Source: Aphanomyces cochlioides (taxonomy: Eukaryota; Oomycota; Saprolegniomycetes; Saprolegniales; Verrucalvaceae). Taken from it: a stretch of DNA of 64,000 nucleotides. The DNA lies in contig JAHQRK010000014.1 in assembly GCA_019828595.1 (NCBI GenBank), positions 2,149,704-2,213,703 of the forward strand. The letters are read 5' to 3'. Positions 32,186 to 43,376 of the stretch are shown in pieces. Within the stretch, counting starts at the first letter, position 1. Every line of letters starts with the position of its first letter. Below the pieces are notes generated by a model. The model ran no database searches. It had not been told where the DNA came from and saw nothing but the letters and a program-made list of their open reading frames with translations. The position numbers were made by a program, and so were the translations under genes.

Positions 32186-33884
32186 ATGAACCCACGGCAG
32201 ACCAATCACACAACCTCACGACAGAGACTCTTCAAGCCTCCGACGACGACCATGCAGCCTTGGCTGGCTCGATGGCTCTATGGCCCTGAAGGAACGGAAA
32301 AAGCTCGATCGCTTGCCTTCAAGATGGAGCTTTTTGCACTCATCAAGATTTCAGCACCGACATTCCTCACGGCGCTCTCTGCTTGTGCGATTTCCCTCGT
32401 AGATTACATTGTCGCAGGACATCTTGGCACGTCCGAACTGACTGCTGTCGCGTACTCGCGCATGCTTCTGGACTTGATCATCATCGTCTTCTCGCAAGGG
32501 TTTTGCGAAGGCACGAATGCATTGTGTTCACAAGCGTTTGGCGCCAAGAACTACAAATCGCTCGGCCGATACTTTCAACTGGGAAGTTTCTGCCTCATCC
32601 TGGCCAGTTTCCCCATCGGTGGTCTCTCTTGGAACGCCGGCTACATCCTCTACCGCGTCGGCATTCCATCCCACACAGCCCATCTTGCCGATCTTTACTG
32701 CCGGTATTGCATCATTGGTCTCATGCCCCGCCTTCTTCTCAAGAACATGCAGTCGTACTTCCAAGCGCAGCACATTGTCGTTCCAGCCGCTGTCATTTCG
32801 ATTCTCTTTGTCGGCATCGACATTTTGATCAAAATCACGCTCACCTTTGGCTGGACGGACGATTGGCGTGGTCTTGGCTTCATTGGCATCCCTCTCGCCA
32901 CTTCTGCGACTTACTGGTTGCTTCTTCTGACGTACACCATCTACATGTGCGCCATCAAGCAGTACCACCAAGCTAGCTGGAGCTGGCATTGGTCTTTCCT
33001 CGACTACTCGCACTTGAAAGAACTCCTGAGCCTTGGGTTACCCATGATGGGTGGTCAAGTGTTTGAAAATGCCCAGTTGCAAGTCTGTGCAGTCTTCGTC
33101 GCCATGACCGGCCAGGTACTCTTCCATCACCTTGCTTCCTTGGCTAATGCTGGATTAGGCTCAATTGGCAGCGCATAATTCGATGCTCGAGCTCTTTCTC
33201 TTTGTGACGAGTCCAATTTACGGCCTCATGACTGGTAGCACGACTCGCATTGCAATGCACTTGGGCGCTGGGCAGCCTCTTCTAGCCCAAGCCGTCTCAC
33301 ATTTGACTCTTGCTTGCATCATGACGCTCGCTATCTGCACAAGCCTCGCGTTGATTTTCATGCAGAGTTTCCTCGGCCGTGTCTTCTCCAAAGATCCTGA
33401 AGTTATCTACTACGTCGGTCAAATCGCAACCCTTGGCGCCTGTGGCTACATCCTCATCTCGTTTTTCTACTATTCGATGGCACGACGTCCTCCAGCTGTA
33501 CTTGTCGCTCATTCTTCTTGTAGGCTGTCTTGAATGCTCAATCTCGAACTCTTCCCGTCATTAGTACGTCTCTCCATCGATGGATATATCTGAATCTGTG
33601 TTCTAGTTGGTTTCTTTGTCGGTGCTTGGATTGTTGGCGTTCCCGTGGCATATTTCGCTGGCATTCGATGGGGATGGGGTCTCATTGGCGTCTGGATTGG
33701 CATGTCCCTCGGCTATCTCATCACCATGTCCTTTGGAGCGTGGGCGGTGCTGAAATCCGACTGGGAAAATGAATCCAAGAAAGCTGTCGCACGGTTTAAA
33801 AAGGACGACGTCCAGGAATCATCAGCTGCGTCGGATGGCTCTGTTACTGATGGTGCGATCGTCACAACGGTGACAATCGTGTAA
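32186..33884 (+). CDS. MATE-family multidrug/toxin exporter
   Basis: About 528 residues, 12 membrane segments expected. Two-fold MatE organisation: first half SLVDYIVAGHLGTSELTAVAYS ... QAFGAKNY, second half LPMMGGQVFENAQLQ ... MLELFLFVTSPIYGLMTG. It should export organic cations or metabolites by H+ or Na+ antiport. Exons: 32186-33115, 33159 to about 33497, 33524-33563, 33607-33884; introns 33116-33158 and 33564-33606 are typical (43 nt). The middle junction is unclear: a GT-AG pair at 33498-33523 gives an in-frame but only 26-nt intron, while the homologous-looking HDVLQ-AVLNAQ reading needs a one-base change near 33480. A later ATG at 32252 could also be the start. Confidence 0.83.
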
Positions 33885-34255
33885 ATTATATAAGCCTTGC
33901 AGTCTACATTGGAATCGACGGCCGCGACTGGGCTTTGTTGGAGAATATCGTCCAACGCCACGCGATTTTCTCGTCTTCCCCGTTTGTTTGTCCAATCTAA
34001 TGAACACTTTGCATAGAGACCAAGCTATGGAGTCCATAGAGGAGAAGAATGCACTAGAATTGCCCGTGGCGTCGAGTCCAGAGCCAAAGATTTGCGCCAT
34101 GGCAGTTGTTTCGCACTTCACTCGGCGTTGACTCATCCTCTCAAACTGTTCGAAATAATTGGACCAGTATACTGAACTTCATATTAATCTTAGTCTTCCG
34201 GATAATTTTATTGGGAGAGAAAGTTATCGCAGTGCAAATTTGGTCCGAGCTGAAG

Positions 34256-34807
34256 ATGACCGCGGCGACGCTGATGGAATCCGAACTCATGGCCCAACGC
34301 GATGTGGCCAAGGAAATGGTGCATGAGATGCGAAAGCAGCTGAACGATCTACAAAAGAGAGAAAGCCTCATCGAGCGTCGCGCACTACGAGCCGAGCTAC
34401 GGCGGCATGAGTTTGAAACAGCGCTCAAGTCCACGCGCGCGCAACTTCAATACACAGAGGCCAATTTCAACCACCACCTGATCGCCGTCCTGCTTGGCGC
34501 TCTACTCGGTGCTCTACTTGGCTGGCTCGGCGGCATTGTCCTCGTACTGTGCGAAGTCCCAGCGTTTGTCGCTTTCTTTCTCATGGGTCCGTGTGTTGCG
34601 ATTGGCGCGCTTGTCGGCGCTGGCCTCGGCATGGCGCATCGACAAGAAGAGTTGCTGCGGCTTCAGAGGCGAAGGAAGAACATCGAGAAAGAAGCGCCTT
34701 CACTGCCGTCAAGCGCTCCAGTCAAATCCTCATCGAGTTTGATGGGCACGGCCTTGGGATGTGCCAAGGACCTGTCCTTCGCCGTCGTCAAATATGTTCG
34801 ATCGTGA
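34256..34807 (+). CDS. Coiled-coil protein with a C-terminal membrane hairpin
   Basis: 183 residues from ATG 34256. Residues 1-70 form a charged helix or coiled coil (MVHEMRKQLNDLQKRESLIERR...). Two close hydrophobic segments follow (HHLIAVLLGALLGALLGWLGGIVLVL and PAFVAFFLMGPCVAIGALVGAGLGMA), the first with Gly/Ala small-residue packing. A basic tail (RLQRRRKNIEK) ends the protein. The frame is open further upstream, but that AT-rich part looks like 5' flank. No family recognised; a membrane-shaping or tethering role would be a guess. Confidence 0.55.
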   Translation: MTAATLMESELMAQRDVAKEMVHEMRKQLNDLQKRESLIERRALRAELRRHEFETALKSTRAQLQYTEANFNHHLIAVLLGALLGALLGWLGGIVLVLCEVPAFVAFFLMGPCVAIGALVGAGLGMAHRQEELLRLQRRRKNIEKEAPSLPSSAPVKSSSSLMGTALGCAKDLSFAVVKYVRS

Positions 34808-34810
34808 CAA

Positions 34811-34925
34811 TAAGTTATCCGGATACCATGCCTTAATATCCGTACGAATTTAGGTTTGTCCGGATATAGACAAATATCCGGATGTGATTCCTGCCGGATA
34901 AATTGAATTGTCCGGATAAAGTTCA
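34811..34925. promoter_or_regulatory. Cluster of TCCGGATA motifs in the TOG-gene promoter
   Basis: At least five TCCGGATA or near-copies (some within the palindrome TATCCGGATA) occur within 115 bases right before the ATG at 34938. Another lies at about 34197 before the previous gene. Density is far above chance for an 8-mer. A transcription-factor site is possible; a remnant repeat is the alternative. Confidence 0.5.
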
Positions 34926-34937
34926 AAATTGAATTTG

Positions 34938-36198
34938 ATGTTGAGACGGACAGGGCCATCGGCCAACTTGACCGACAAGGTGGAGCACATGGCTGTCTTG
35001 CTGGAGATTGACGAGTCGTACAGGTCCGCGCATGCCAAAGTGCGCTACGCAATCGAAATGCTAGCTCGTCCACAGTGGCGCTGGCGCTAGATCAATTGGG
35101 AGAATGCGTCTGCGAGCATAGCGACCGACGCGCTCTCGACGTGGACGAGTTCCTCTACCGATTCGATTTACTGGCAGTACGACGACCCAGACGACGGCTG
35201 ATCACATGGTTCTTCTAGGATGATATCCACGAAACGATGGAGAATCCACGGACGCTGTCTCAAGTGTTGATTTCGATTTTAAGGCTGATTCACTGCAGTG
35301 CGACCATTTGTGGCGAACCTTTCCGTCCTATTGCTGATAAAGTCGTCGTTCGAGTCGTTGTCTTATGCAGCCACGCTGACAAGAGAGTCAGCAGCATGGC
35401 TCGCGACTGCTTGACGACACTGACAGAATGCGTAAGCTACGATCTGCGTCTTATCATGCGTGCTGGTGAGCGACTACGGACGGAAGAAGGTCGTGAGCTT
35501 GCTTGATGCCCCTTTTCTTACGACTTGCTGTAGAGTCCATCCATTTCTGCGTGGCTTTTTCCAGCCAAATCCCGTCGATCGTGCAATCTTGGGCTCCTAA
35601 TGAAGTCTTGGACACGGAACTCTTTCAGATCATCAGCAATGTGCTCATGGACGACCGTCGCGACGTCCGAACGCATGGCTATGCTCCTCTCGCTGCTCTT
35701 TTCGAGTTCCAGTACGTTTCTGTCCATCTCGGAGTCTTCTAATTGCCGTCTAGCCGTGACAATTACGACGAGAAAGACTTGGTGCAGTCGTACTTGGAAC
35801 AAGTTCCCAAGCAAACCGTGGACGAAATCTTCTCACACGTGCCGAAATCCGCCCTCGCCAAAGCCATTCGACCTTTTGTTCGACGCCAGACGCATCATTT
35901 CGCCACGAAACGCAAGCAAATGCAGTCGCCAGTCCTCACCCGCAAGTTGTTTCAAACGCCTATGGAGAAGAATCCATCCTCGTCGACATCCATGGCTTAC
36001 TCGAGGCAACAGCTACGACAGCGAGAAGCGCCGCCGTCGGCATTTAAACGACGACCAGCCCCAAGACGCGCGCCGTCTTCAGCCTATCGACAGCGGAATC
36101 TCCTCGACTTGCTCCTCTCGTGGCTCTGGTTCTGGGTCGTTGTCCTTCTCGCTGTCTTTGGCTTTTTATCGCTCATTTGGTTCTTGTGGATACATTAA
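34938..36198 (+). CDS. CLASP/TOG-like HEAT-repeat protein with C-terminal tail anchor
   Basis: Exons 34938-34979, 35024-35176, 35219-35465, 35534-35711, 35754-36198 (introns 44, 42, 68, 42 nt); exactly 355 codons including TAA. The N-terminal two thirds are helical repeats resembling the CLASP N-terminal TOG domain (FLYRFDLLADDIHE ... LIHCSATICGEPFRPIADKVVVRVVVLCSHADKRVSSMARDCLTTL), which in other proteins binds tubulin. A basic, Ser/Arg-rich linker follows. The last 30 residues are hydrophobic (LLSWLWFWVVVLLAVFGFLSLIW), a tail anchor facing the cytoplasm. Together this suggests a membrane-to-microtubule linker. TOG assignment is moderate: HEAT-like repeats are similar across families. Confidence 0.6.
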
Positions 36199-36210
36199 CG
36201 TTAATTTTGT

Positions 36211-36920
36211 TTATTCTTGAAAGATCAACTTGAAATGGCCGACGCGCCACTTGGCATGAGTCGTGTAGGCGTACAGGATGACCTCCTAGAAAAACAAAAA
36301 GGCTCTTAAGAGTCCTGTGGCGTTCCGTCGGCGTACTGATGCTAGAATCGAGCATGAGAAGGCCACAATCTCACGAAAGCCATCACTGAACGCCAGACAA
36401 GCGTCGCCGCATTGATCCAGCAGGATTAGCTTGGACTTGGCCGTGTCATGAGGGCTACAAAGCTCCAGTTTCCATGGATTTCAACGACATTTCAGCATAC
36501 CATAAGCTTGGAAAGCAGCAGCAAAGCGACTGAGCGTATTCAAGGCAAGTGCGGATGAAGATGGCCCTCGCTGCTAGCCAAAGCGGCCAGCGAAGGAGGA
36601 ACTAGACATGGAAAACCAGCTTAGAACGCTTGAGAGAGCGGAGAACGTACGTGGATCCAAGGCTGGAACGGCTCATAGCACAGCAAGTGAATGCTCGCGA
36701 GGAAGCAAAAGCCAGCGAGGAAGAAGACGAGGCCAAAGACGAACCAGTGGCCGAAGTGGCGCCACGAAAAGTCGGCGGCGAGGACGTGGCTGGTGTCGAG
36801 CAAGCCAATCTACAAGATGGAGATCCATGGGAGAGTTGAGAGGGAAATGGAGACCAGGCTGAGGACGGCGGCCGTCCAAAAGAGATCGTTCTGTCGCGTG
36901 AGGACGAGATGGTTCCCCAT
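36211..36920 (-). CDS. Small multi-pass membrane protein, spliced
   Basis: Minus-strand exons 36920-36855, 36809-36652, 36602-36501, 36454-36337, 36285-36211 (introns 45, 49, 46, 51 nt) add to 173 codons with stop. Two or more hydrophobic stretches (FWTAAVLSLIGLLDTSHVL; FVFGLVFFLAGFCFLASIHLL) and a Cys-rich part (YAQSLCCCFPSLC). It ends YTTHAKWRVGHFKLIFQE. Family not recognised. The frame continues upstream of this ATG to an acceptor-like site at about 36975, so a further 5' exon is possible. It is divergent from the coiled-coil gene with 139 bases between starts, and its stop lies only 12 bases from that of the TOG-like gene (convergent). Confidence 0.6.
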
Positions 36921-37059
36921 GGCGTCGAGAATGACGTGGCAAGAGCACGCAGAAACCGTCGCGATCGTCAGCTAAATCTAAAAATTGACCTCAGGATGCT
37001 ATTCTTAGCGTGGAGTCGAGGTGACTTACAGTGGCGATACTGCTGCTGCTCCGTGGACG
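36921..37059. promoter_or_regulatory. Short divergent promoter region
   Basis: 139 bases between the start codons of two divergent genes, so it should serve both directions. No clear motif was found; if the leftward gene has another 5' exon the region is even shorter. Confidence 0.4.
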
Positions 37060-39791
37060 ATGGAGATGTTTTACGACTTTGAAGACGATGACGACGACGT
37101 TGTCTTTAGTGACGAAGACGTCGTGAGCTTCTTGGAATCGTCACCGAAAGGCACGGCGTTCAGTGACGATTTCCTCGACTTTGGTGACGAAACAAACGAA
37201 TCCACGCCTCAAGATGCACTCAATCCTCAAGACAACGCAGCAGACGCAGCATTTCCACCCGCTCAAGCATCTTCATTGTCTTCCTTTGAGCTCAGGAATC
37301 CAGAATCCAACGCCGCAGAGTCGACTGCAGCTTCAAACAACGTCAACACTGCAATCTCCATGCAAGATCCTGCCGAAGAGACTTCCGCGTCAACTCGTGC
37401 TCGATCTTCAGTCTATTGCGATACAATTCAGCGGCCAGAAGCTCCAGAGAACGACCGCCAAGAGCGCTTAGAATGCCCAGAAGCAGCAGCAGGGAAGAGT
37501 CTATCCGAGCTAGAGCGCATTGCTCAATCGGCGTCGTCTCCTCGCTTGAAAATGGCCGACGACCAAGTCGAAACGCTCTTTCAGCGCCTGCATGAGGTCC
37601 TTGACTCTTCTCGGCGATCCTGACGTCTCTGTAGGAATGCCAGGGCAACTGGGCAGCGTCCAGGCTTCTAGCGCGTCTCAAAGCGCTTCATTTGTATCCC
37701 TACGTCATCTCCCAGAGCCAATTCGACCGGACGCTCGGCCATCTCGACGGAGTCCTGACATTGTCTTCCCTGGAAGATGCTCTCCATGCCTGGAGCGCCA
37801 AGAACGAGCCGCTTCGGACGCTCCTGCCAAACCTTCCCGACCGGTTGACGCTCTCCACGTTGAACTGCAACGCTGATTGTGTGGCGCTTAGGTGGAATCT
37901 CCTTCTTGCGTGCCTTGTTGACGACCAGCAGTGCGATCCGGAGCTCGTCGGGCAGTGCAAGGCGGCAATTCTTGGCTCCATGTGGTCTCAAGCAGTCTTG
38001 AAGCAGCAGAAACCAAAACGCCCCAAGCCACCAGCGTCGTCGGGTCATAGCGCGATGGATTTCGTCGCGAGAATGCAGTCGGATGTCCACAAGAGGAAGC
38101 TCCACGCTGCCAAACGCCTCCAGGAGCATCAGAAAGCGATCGAAGCGATGGAAATGCCTCCTTTGTCGCCGAGATTTGGCCTCTCCAAGGGCTCCAAGCG
38201 CATTCTCAAGCAGAGCGGCATGAGCTACATGACGTCCAAAGCGTGGCTAGAGCGTCTCGTCCACGTCAAAGACAACGCGGTCGATGCCGCCGCGACTATC
38301 TCCATGGAGCCACAGCGAAAGAAGAGCAAGAAGAAAGCAAGACGCCGCATCCACCACGATTTGTTTGCCCTTGCAGAGCATCAAGCCAAGAAAATCGCAC
38401 GGAAACAGCTCGCGATGGAGGAAAAAGCGCGGGAACGTCGCCAGACTGTCCGACTGACCAAGAGCTCCCAAGCTAAAGTCCGAGCGCGGCTCGACAAGGA
38501 AATCCGCGGCGTCTTGGCTTTCGTCGCTCCCAACGACGACAATCTACGGCCTGAGCAAGTCCAACAAGTCCTCGACGCCTGTGGTCCGTCCATTTTCCGC
38601 CATTCGACTGAGGAATTGCGGATATTTAGGTCTTCTGTCGACGACAAACGACGACAAGGAGATGGATCTCGTCGGTCTCCTTCCATCCGAGACGTCAGCG
38701 CTGCGGCAGTGGATCCACAGCGTCGTCTTCAATGTCCAGAGCGCGTCTTGGAGTACGTCGAGCCTTTCTTCCTTGGGGGAGTTTTGACATTCTCGGCGTA
38801 GGCTCTGCGTTACAGACGTGTTGGCAGCATTGTCGGCGGAATTACCTCGCCAGACGACGTCCGCAGCTCCACCACGTCCCGCTTGAGCCTTCCATCTCGC
38901 CAACGAAAGCCAAGAAGACGACAAGCTCCTCCTTGAGCTACACGCTGGACGGCAAGCTCGTCGACTCGACGAACCGCCTTGGGGAACGCCATTTGCGGAC
39001 CCAGCAGTGGGTTCAAAGGCTCCGCATGGAGCAGGAAGACGCAGCGATCGCGCCTTGCACGTTTATTCCACAAGTTCTCGAGTACAAAGGAGGAAATGAG
39101 CTCATGGAACAGCGCCAAGAGCAGTTTGGAGATGAAAATGTCGGCCATCGGCTGTATTCTCTAGCGCAGGAACGCCTTGCGAGGCGCCAGGAGCGGATAA
39201 AACGAGCGGCGACAGATCAAGCGACGGCGGAGATGGAAATCCAACTCGGCGCTGGCTCGAGAGCTGGAGATACGAGCGACGCGAGGCTCGCGGCGTTCTA
39301 TGTCCACACTGCCAAGAAAGCACACGTGCGAGCGTTTGACAAAGCCGTCGCGGCGATGCAGAAAGCCCAAGCGGAGGAAACGCGCAAGCGCCAAGTCCGT
39401 CAAGCGTCTGTTGCGCTCCACTTGAATCCAGCCAAGCTGCGCTCCTCGGACGGCCGCACGACAGTCCTCCGGCCGTTTGAATTCCACGTAAGTCATTCCC
39501 AGCCATCCATTTCGAAATGGACTGCTCAGAACGACCGACTGATTATTTCCATGGTAGAAAAAGCCGAAATGCCGAGTCCGAGCGGGATTTCGCGTCCCTC
39601 TGCCGTCTCCTGTCATGTGCAAATCAGCGAGGAAGGAAGAACTTCCGAGGAGAGTCACCAGCGCCATCGTGGAAGAAGTTGCGTGCACCATGGCCGAGAT
39701 TCCTCGCTTGCAAGTCGACAACCAAGTGGAGGAGCACGCCGCGGAAATGCCGTCTTTCTTTGGAGAACTGCTGGATTTTTCACACGTTTAA
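37060..39791 (+). CDS. Large charged coiled-coil protein, possibly cytoskeletal or ciliary
   Basis: Five exons: 37060-37596, 37635-38583, 38630-38752, 38802-39487, 39558-39791 (introns 38, 46, 49, 70 nt), exactly 843 codons with TAA. Residues 1-180 are acidic and Ser/Asn-rich (EDDDDDVVFSDEDVV). The middle is helical and Lys/Arg-rich (EPQRKKSKKKARRR; KKIARKQLAMEEKARERR). The C-terminal third has CTFIPQVLEYK and long Glu/Arg helices (RLYSLAQERLARRQERIKR). Proteins of this kind with CTFxP motifs occur in flagellated protists; a ciliary/cytoskeletal role is inference, no domain is firmly recognised. Its stop codon overlaps the stop of the convergent K+ channel gene. Confidence 0.6.
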
Positions 39792-40928
39792 TCATCCTTT
39801 GGCTCGAGTTTGGCGCCGCAAATTCGGCAGAAAGCGGCGTCTTCCTGGTGGAGATTCATGAAGGGTTTGCATCCGCGCGTCGGACAGCGCATAACTCGAA
39901 AGCCCATCTCTTCAAAGGACGAGCCTTGCTTGGCGGGAATCAACAGCGGGCACGCGATGAGACCATAGCCTAGAAGAGACGTCAGCGCTTGACTTGCCGC
40001 GGGTTTCCGCACCGACAAACATGACGACGGTCGCTAAAAGCTGTCCTGGGACAGTCTTGGGTGTGATGTCGCCGTAGCCGACGGTCGAGAGCGTCACGAT
40101 CGTCCAGTACATGCTCTTGGGGATGTTGGAGAAGCCATGACGCTCGCCTTCGATGAGATACATCGCACAGCCGATGACGAGGATGAGAGTGAAGACGGCG
40201 ATGAGAAAGACGGCAATGCGCCGCTTGTTGTGATGGATGTTGTCCAGAAGAGTCGCCGCGGCTTCTTTAAATCGAACGAGCTTGAGAATGCGAAAGACTC
40301 TGAGGGATTGTCGTCATGGAGGATCGAGAGGGAGGAAGGTACCGAAGGATGCGAAAGACACGCAGGACGAGGAGATGGACGAGTGGTCTTGCATCCGCTG
40401 AGAGAAAAGCTAATGGGAATCGGGTCAAAATGCGGGGAAAGAGCGGCAGGACGCACCAAAGTAAGTGGGCAGAATCGAGACGAGATCGACAATCCCGTAG
40501 AGACTCCGTGCGTAGTCGCTGGGATGCTGCAGACAAACGAGGCGGAGGATGTACTCGACCGTGAAGATGAGCGTAAACATCATCTCGACAACGAGGAGTC
40601 CGTTGTGGAAAGCTTCGCGCACTTCGTCGACGCTGTCAATGACGGCGATCGTGACGCTGATGACAGTCAGGACGATCAAGATGACGTTGCAGCGCTGGCC
40701 TTCCCGCGTGTTCGTCAAGTAGAGCGTCTCGTACATGCGTTGATAGCCCGGTCGCCATCGCATAGACGGCGTATCGAGCGCTGGTTTCACAATTTCTTCG
40801 GTTGTTGAGGCCAACGGCGCGAGTTTCTTCTTGTTGAGACGTCTCGTCGGCGATAGAACCGTCACTTCCACCTCTTCCACATCGCTTTCCGTGCCTTGGT
40901 GCACTTCGTCGTACGTCTCGGCGAGCAT
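39788..40928 (-). CDS. Voltage-gated K+ channel subunit with C-terminal zinc-ribbon-like tail
   Basis: Exons 40928-40457, 40409-40343, 40299-40013, 39969-39788 (introns 47, 43, 43 nt) give 336 codons with stop. S1-S3 are clear, S4 is RVFRILRVFRILKLVRFK with Arg/Lys every third residue, S5 VFLIAVFTLILVIGCAMYLI, pore helix and selectivity filter TLSTVGYGD, then S6 (ATVVMFVGYGLIACPLLIP). So it is a six-segment Kv channel subunit forming tetramers in a cell membrane. The short C terminus holds CPTRGC...FCRICG, four Cys placed like a zinc ribbon, similar in layout to the tails of some bacterial Kv channels. Its stop overlaps the neighbour's stop (TTAA at 39788-39791). Confidence 0.92.
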
Positions 40929-41159
40929 GATCGTGGCGCCACGTTGCTAATTTGAAATGAATTGGAAATCCATTCCCTTGACTCCAAAACGTATTTTAAA
41001 TTCTTTTATAATAAAACATTAATGATTTACTTTTCAATACCCTGACTTTAGTGACATAACAATCTCACTTTGTTGTATAAATATTGAATTTAACTTGAAA
41101 TTTAAGGATATATGTCATTAAATCAAGGTTTTCATACTTTCAGCAAAATGCACATGTGA
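40929..41159. other. AT-rich intergenic
   Basis: Probable promoter of the K+ channel gene (leftwards) followed by AT-rich sequence; no gene seen. Confidence 0.5.
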
Positions 41160-41890
41160 ATTTGGAGGTCAACACGGCTGACTTTGCCAAGGAAGATGAC
41201 AACTCAAGCAAGCCGAGCTGTGCTCACGTCGTCGGACGTAATGCCGCATATTGGTTAGTTTCAATCAGGTGTATGGGAAGACGTGCTGCCATTCGTGCGG
41301 TTTGATCGAAATTACGCCAAGAAACGACCGAGAATGACGCCTCTGGCCTACGTGACTGACGTTGAAGAAATCCATGGTATTCCAGCTATGGATTAGCGCG
41401 GCTCGAAAGGCTCTTTGGTGTACTGCCAAAGGCTGCCAAGCTTATCCTTGTCTATGGCATCTTTGTTGGAGACAAAGATTTAATAGTAGCCCCAGCAATG
41501 ACGCCATTTCGTCCGACAAAGAACATGGAGGAGTACATTGCCGCTGCCATTGCCTCTAACAACCTACCTGGTGCTATTGATTGCCTCGCGTACTTGCCAC
41601 TGAGTGCTGCTGACTTCTTCCACGGTATTGGTCATGCTGCTGCGTGTGGAAAGATGGAAATAGCTCAATATCTTGCTGCCCAACTCGAACGTGCCCACCA
41701 CGCCTCCATCCTGCATCCAGCGCGGCCAGCTCAAGGAAGCTCTCGAAGGAATCTTTCACTCCAGCCAGTTTGAGTCATTGCAATGGCTCCTCGATATCTA
41801 AGCTCAATATCTGCCCCACGAGTGGACTGCACGGCGTCGTCAAGAGTGCCGCCACTTGGCCATCGGGGATCACCTTGGACATCCCCAGGA
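41160..41890 (+). pseudogene. Tandem unknown-family gene, copy A (decayed)
   Basis: Related to copies B and C downstream. Traces begin with a GTGCTCACGTCGTCGGACG stretch matching the VLTSDD start of the others, and 41498-41773 reads MTPFRPTKNMEEYIAAAIASNNLPGAIDCLAYLPLSA, clearly the same as APFWPTTRMEDFIAAAIASNDL of copy C. Frames change several times and the C-terminal half is missing after about 41880. Family not recognised. Confidence 0.7.
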
Positions 41891-42027
41891 TGACTTAGTT
41901 TTAAATTAATTTGAAAATAAATTTTCGATATGATGCATATTTTTAAAATATTTAAAACGCATGTTGATGTTCATTGATATTCATATGTCCAATCTCGATG
42001 AATACTTTTTTTGTGGTGGACGAACCC

Positions 42028-43350
42028 ATGAGGCTCGATCATTGTCGTGTTTTGAATTTGCCACGGAGGATGAGAGCGAGCCAAGCAGTGCTCACGTCGG
42101 ACGACTTGCTGCCTTATCTTTGCGAGTTCCAAGGAGGTTCATGGCCAGACATATCGGCGTTTCGACGGTATGAAAGTCTCTATGGAAAGTATTGCTGGAA
42201 GCCTTTCGAGCGTGTTTACAAAGTCAAAGCTCTCGTGGAGCCATGGTACACTTGCTATGGACCCAAGCGACTCGATCGGCTCTTCAGCGCTCTCCCTTGG
42301 ACGTCCTAGCTGATATTTCTCTATGGCGTCTACGTTGGAGATAAGCATCTCATCACGACGCCGGCGATGGCTCCCTTTTGGCCAACGACGAAGTTGGAAG
42401 ACTTTATTGTCGCGGCCATTGCGTCCAAGAATCTACAAGGCGCTATTGAATGTCTCGCGTACTTGGCATTGAGCGCGATCGACGTGTTTCTCGGCATTGG
42501 ACATGCTGTCATGTGGGGAAACGTCGCGATAGCAAAGTTCTTGGCCTCACAATTGGAACACGATACGAGTAACGCCACGCGGTGTGCATCGTCCATCCAA
42601 CGAGGCCTTCTCACGGAAACTCTCCAAACAAGCTTTCAATCCATCCATGTTGACTCTTTGCCTTGGCTGCTCGATGTTTGGGCTCAGTACCTTCCGCCAT
42701 CGTGGACGGCTCGGTGTCGTCGAGAATGTCGCCACTTGGCAGTGGAAAACCTGCGTTGGGATGTGCTGGAGACGCTCACCAGTCGCGAAAGGAAGCGGTT
42801 CGACAAGTACGCTGAAGATTGAGCTATGCCATCATCATTGGAGGCGATCAGCTATCAACTACAAAGAGCTCGTCACGCTTTCCAGCTCTACCATGTCGTG
42901 GAAGCGACCAAAGCGTGGCATCCTAAAGAGCCCAAGTCAGCAGAAATCCTACAGCGCTTAGTGTGGCGCTGGCTGTACAATGCAGAAACGACTGAGAAGC
43001 AACGAGGCATCGTGCGATGCATGAAAGTGGCGTTAAAGCAGCATGGTCTTGGTATTCGAGCCATGCAGATCCTCTGGTCAACTCAAGTCATTCCATACAC
43101 GCAAGAGGAGTTTACCATCCCACAGCCACAGTCAATCCAGGAATTTACCGCGTTGGACTTGCTCCCTAGCGAATGCTACGAGACGTACCGACCACATATA
43201 ACAACGCGGTTGAGAGTTGACTACATCCGCGCTACCAGACAAGTTGCATGTGCCACCGACGCAAACGGCAATCGTTTGTACAAGCAGCCCGTCGCCATCC
43301 GAGCTGTTCATAGACCAGGCGACAAACTCAAGTACGTCGTCGACGCTTAA
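42028..43350 (+). pseudogene. Tandem unknown-family gene, copy B (nonsense and frameshift)
   Basis: About 440 codons if repaired. An in-frame TAG at 42307-42309 interrupts LPWTS-LIF where copy C has LPWTPKLIF (Lys). Near 42820 the sequence GAAGATTGAGC lacks one T relative to copy C (GAAGATTTGAGC), creating a TGA, and compensating indels follow. The flanking parts are well kept: WPTTKLEDFIVAAIASKNLQGAIECLAYL, VDSLPWLLDVWAQYLPPSW, and the end HRPGDKLKYVVDA. The helical repeats vaguely resemble ankyrin or F-box-type scaffolds, but I do not assign a family. Confidence 0.75.
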
Positions 43351-43376
43351 ACCAGTGACCTTTGGCTCCCTTGCAC

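Noticed and set aside
34106..34255. Longer N terminus for the coiled-coil membrane protein (start at 34106).
   Set aside because: The extra part is AT-rich, has different composition and includes a TCCGGATA-type motif as in promoters; the ATG at 34256 opens the regular helix.
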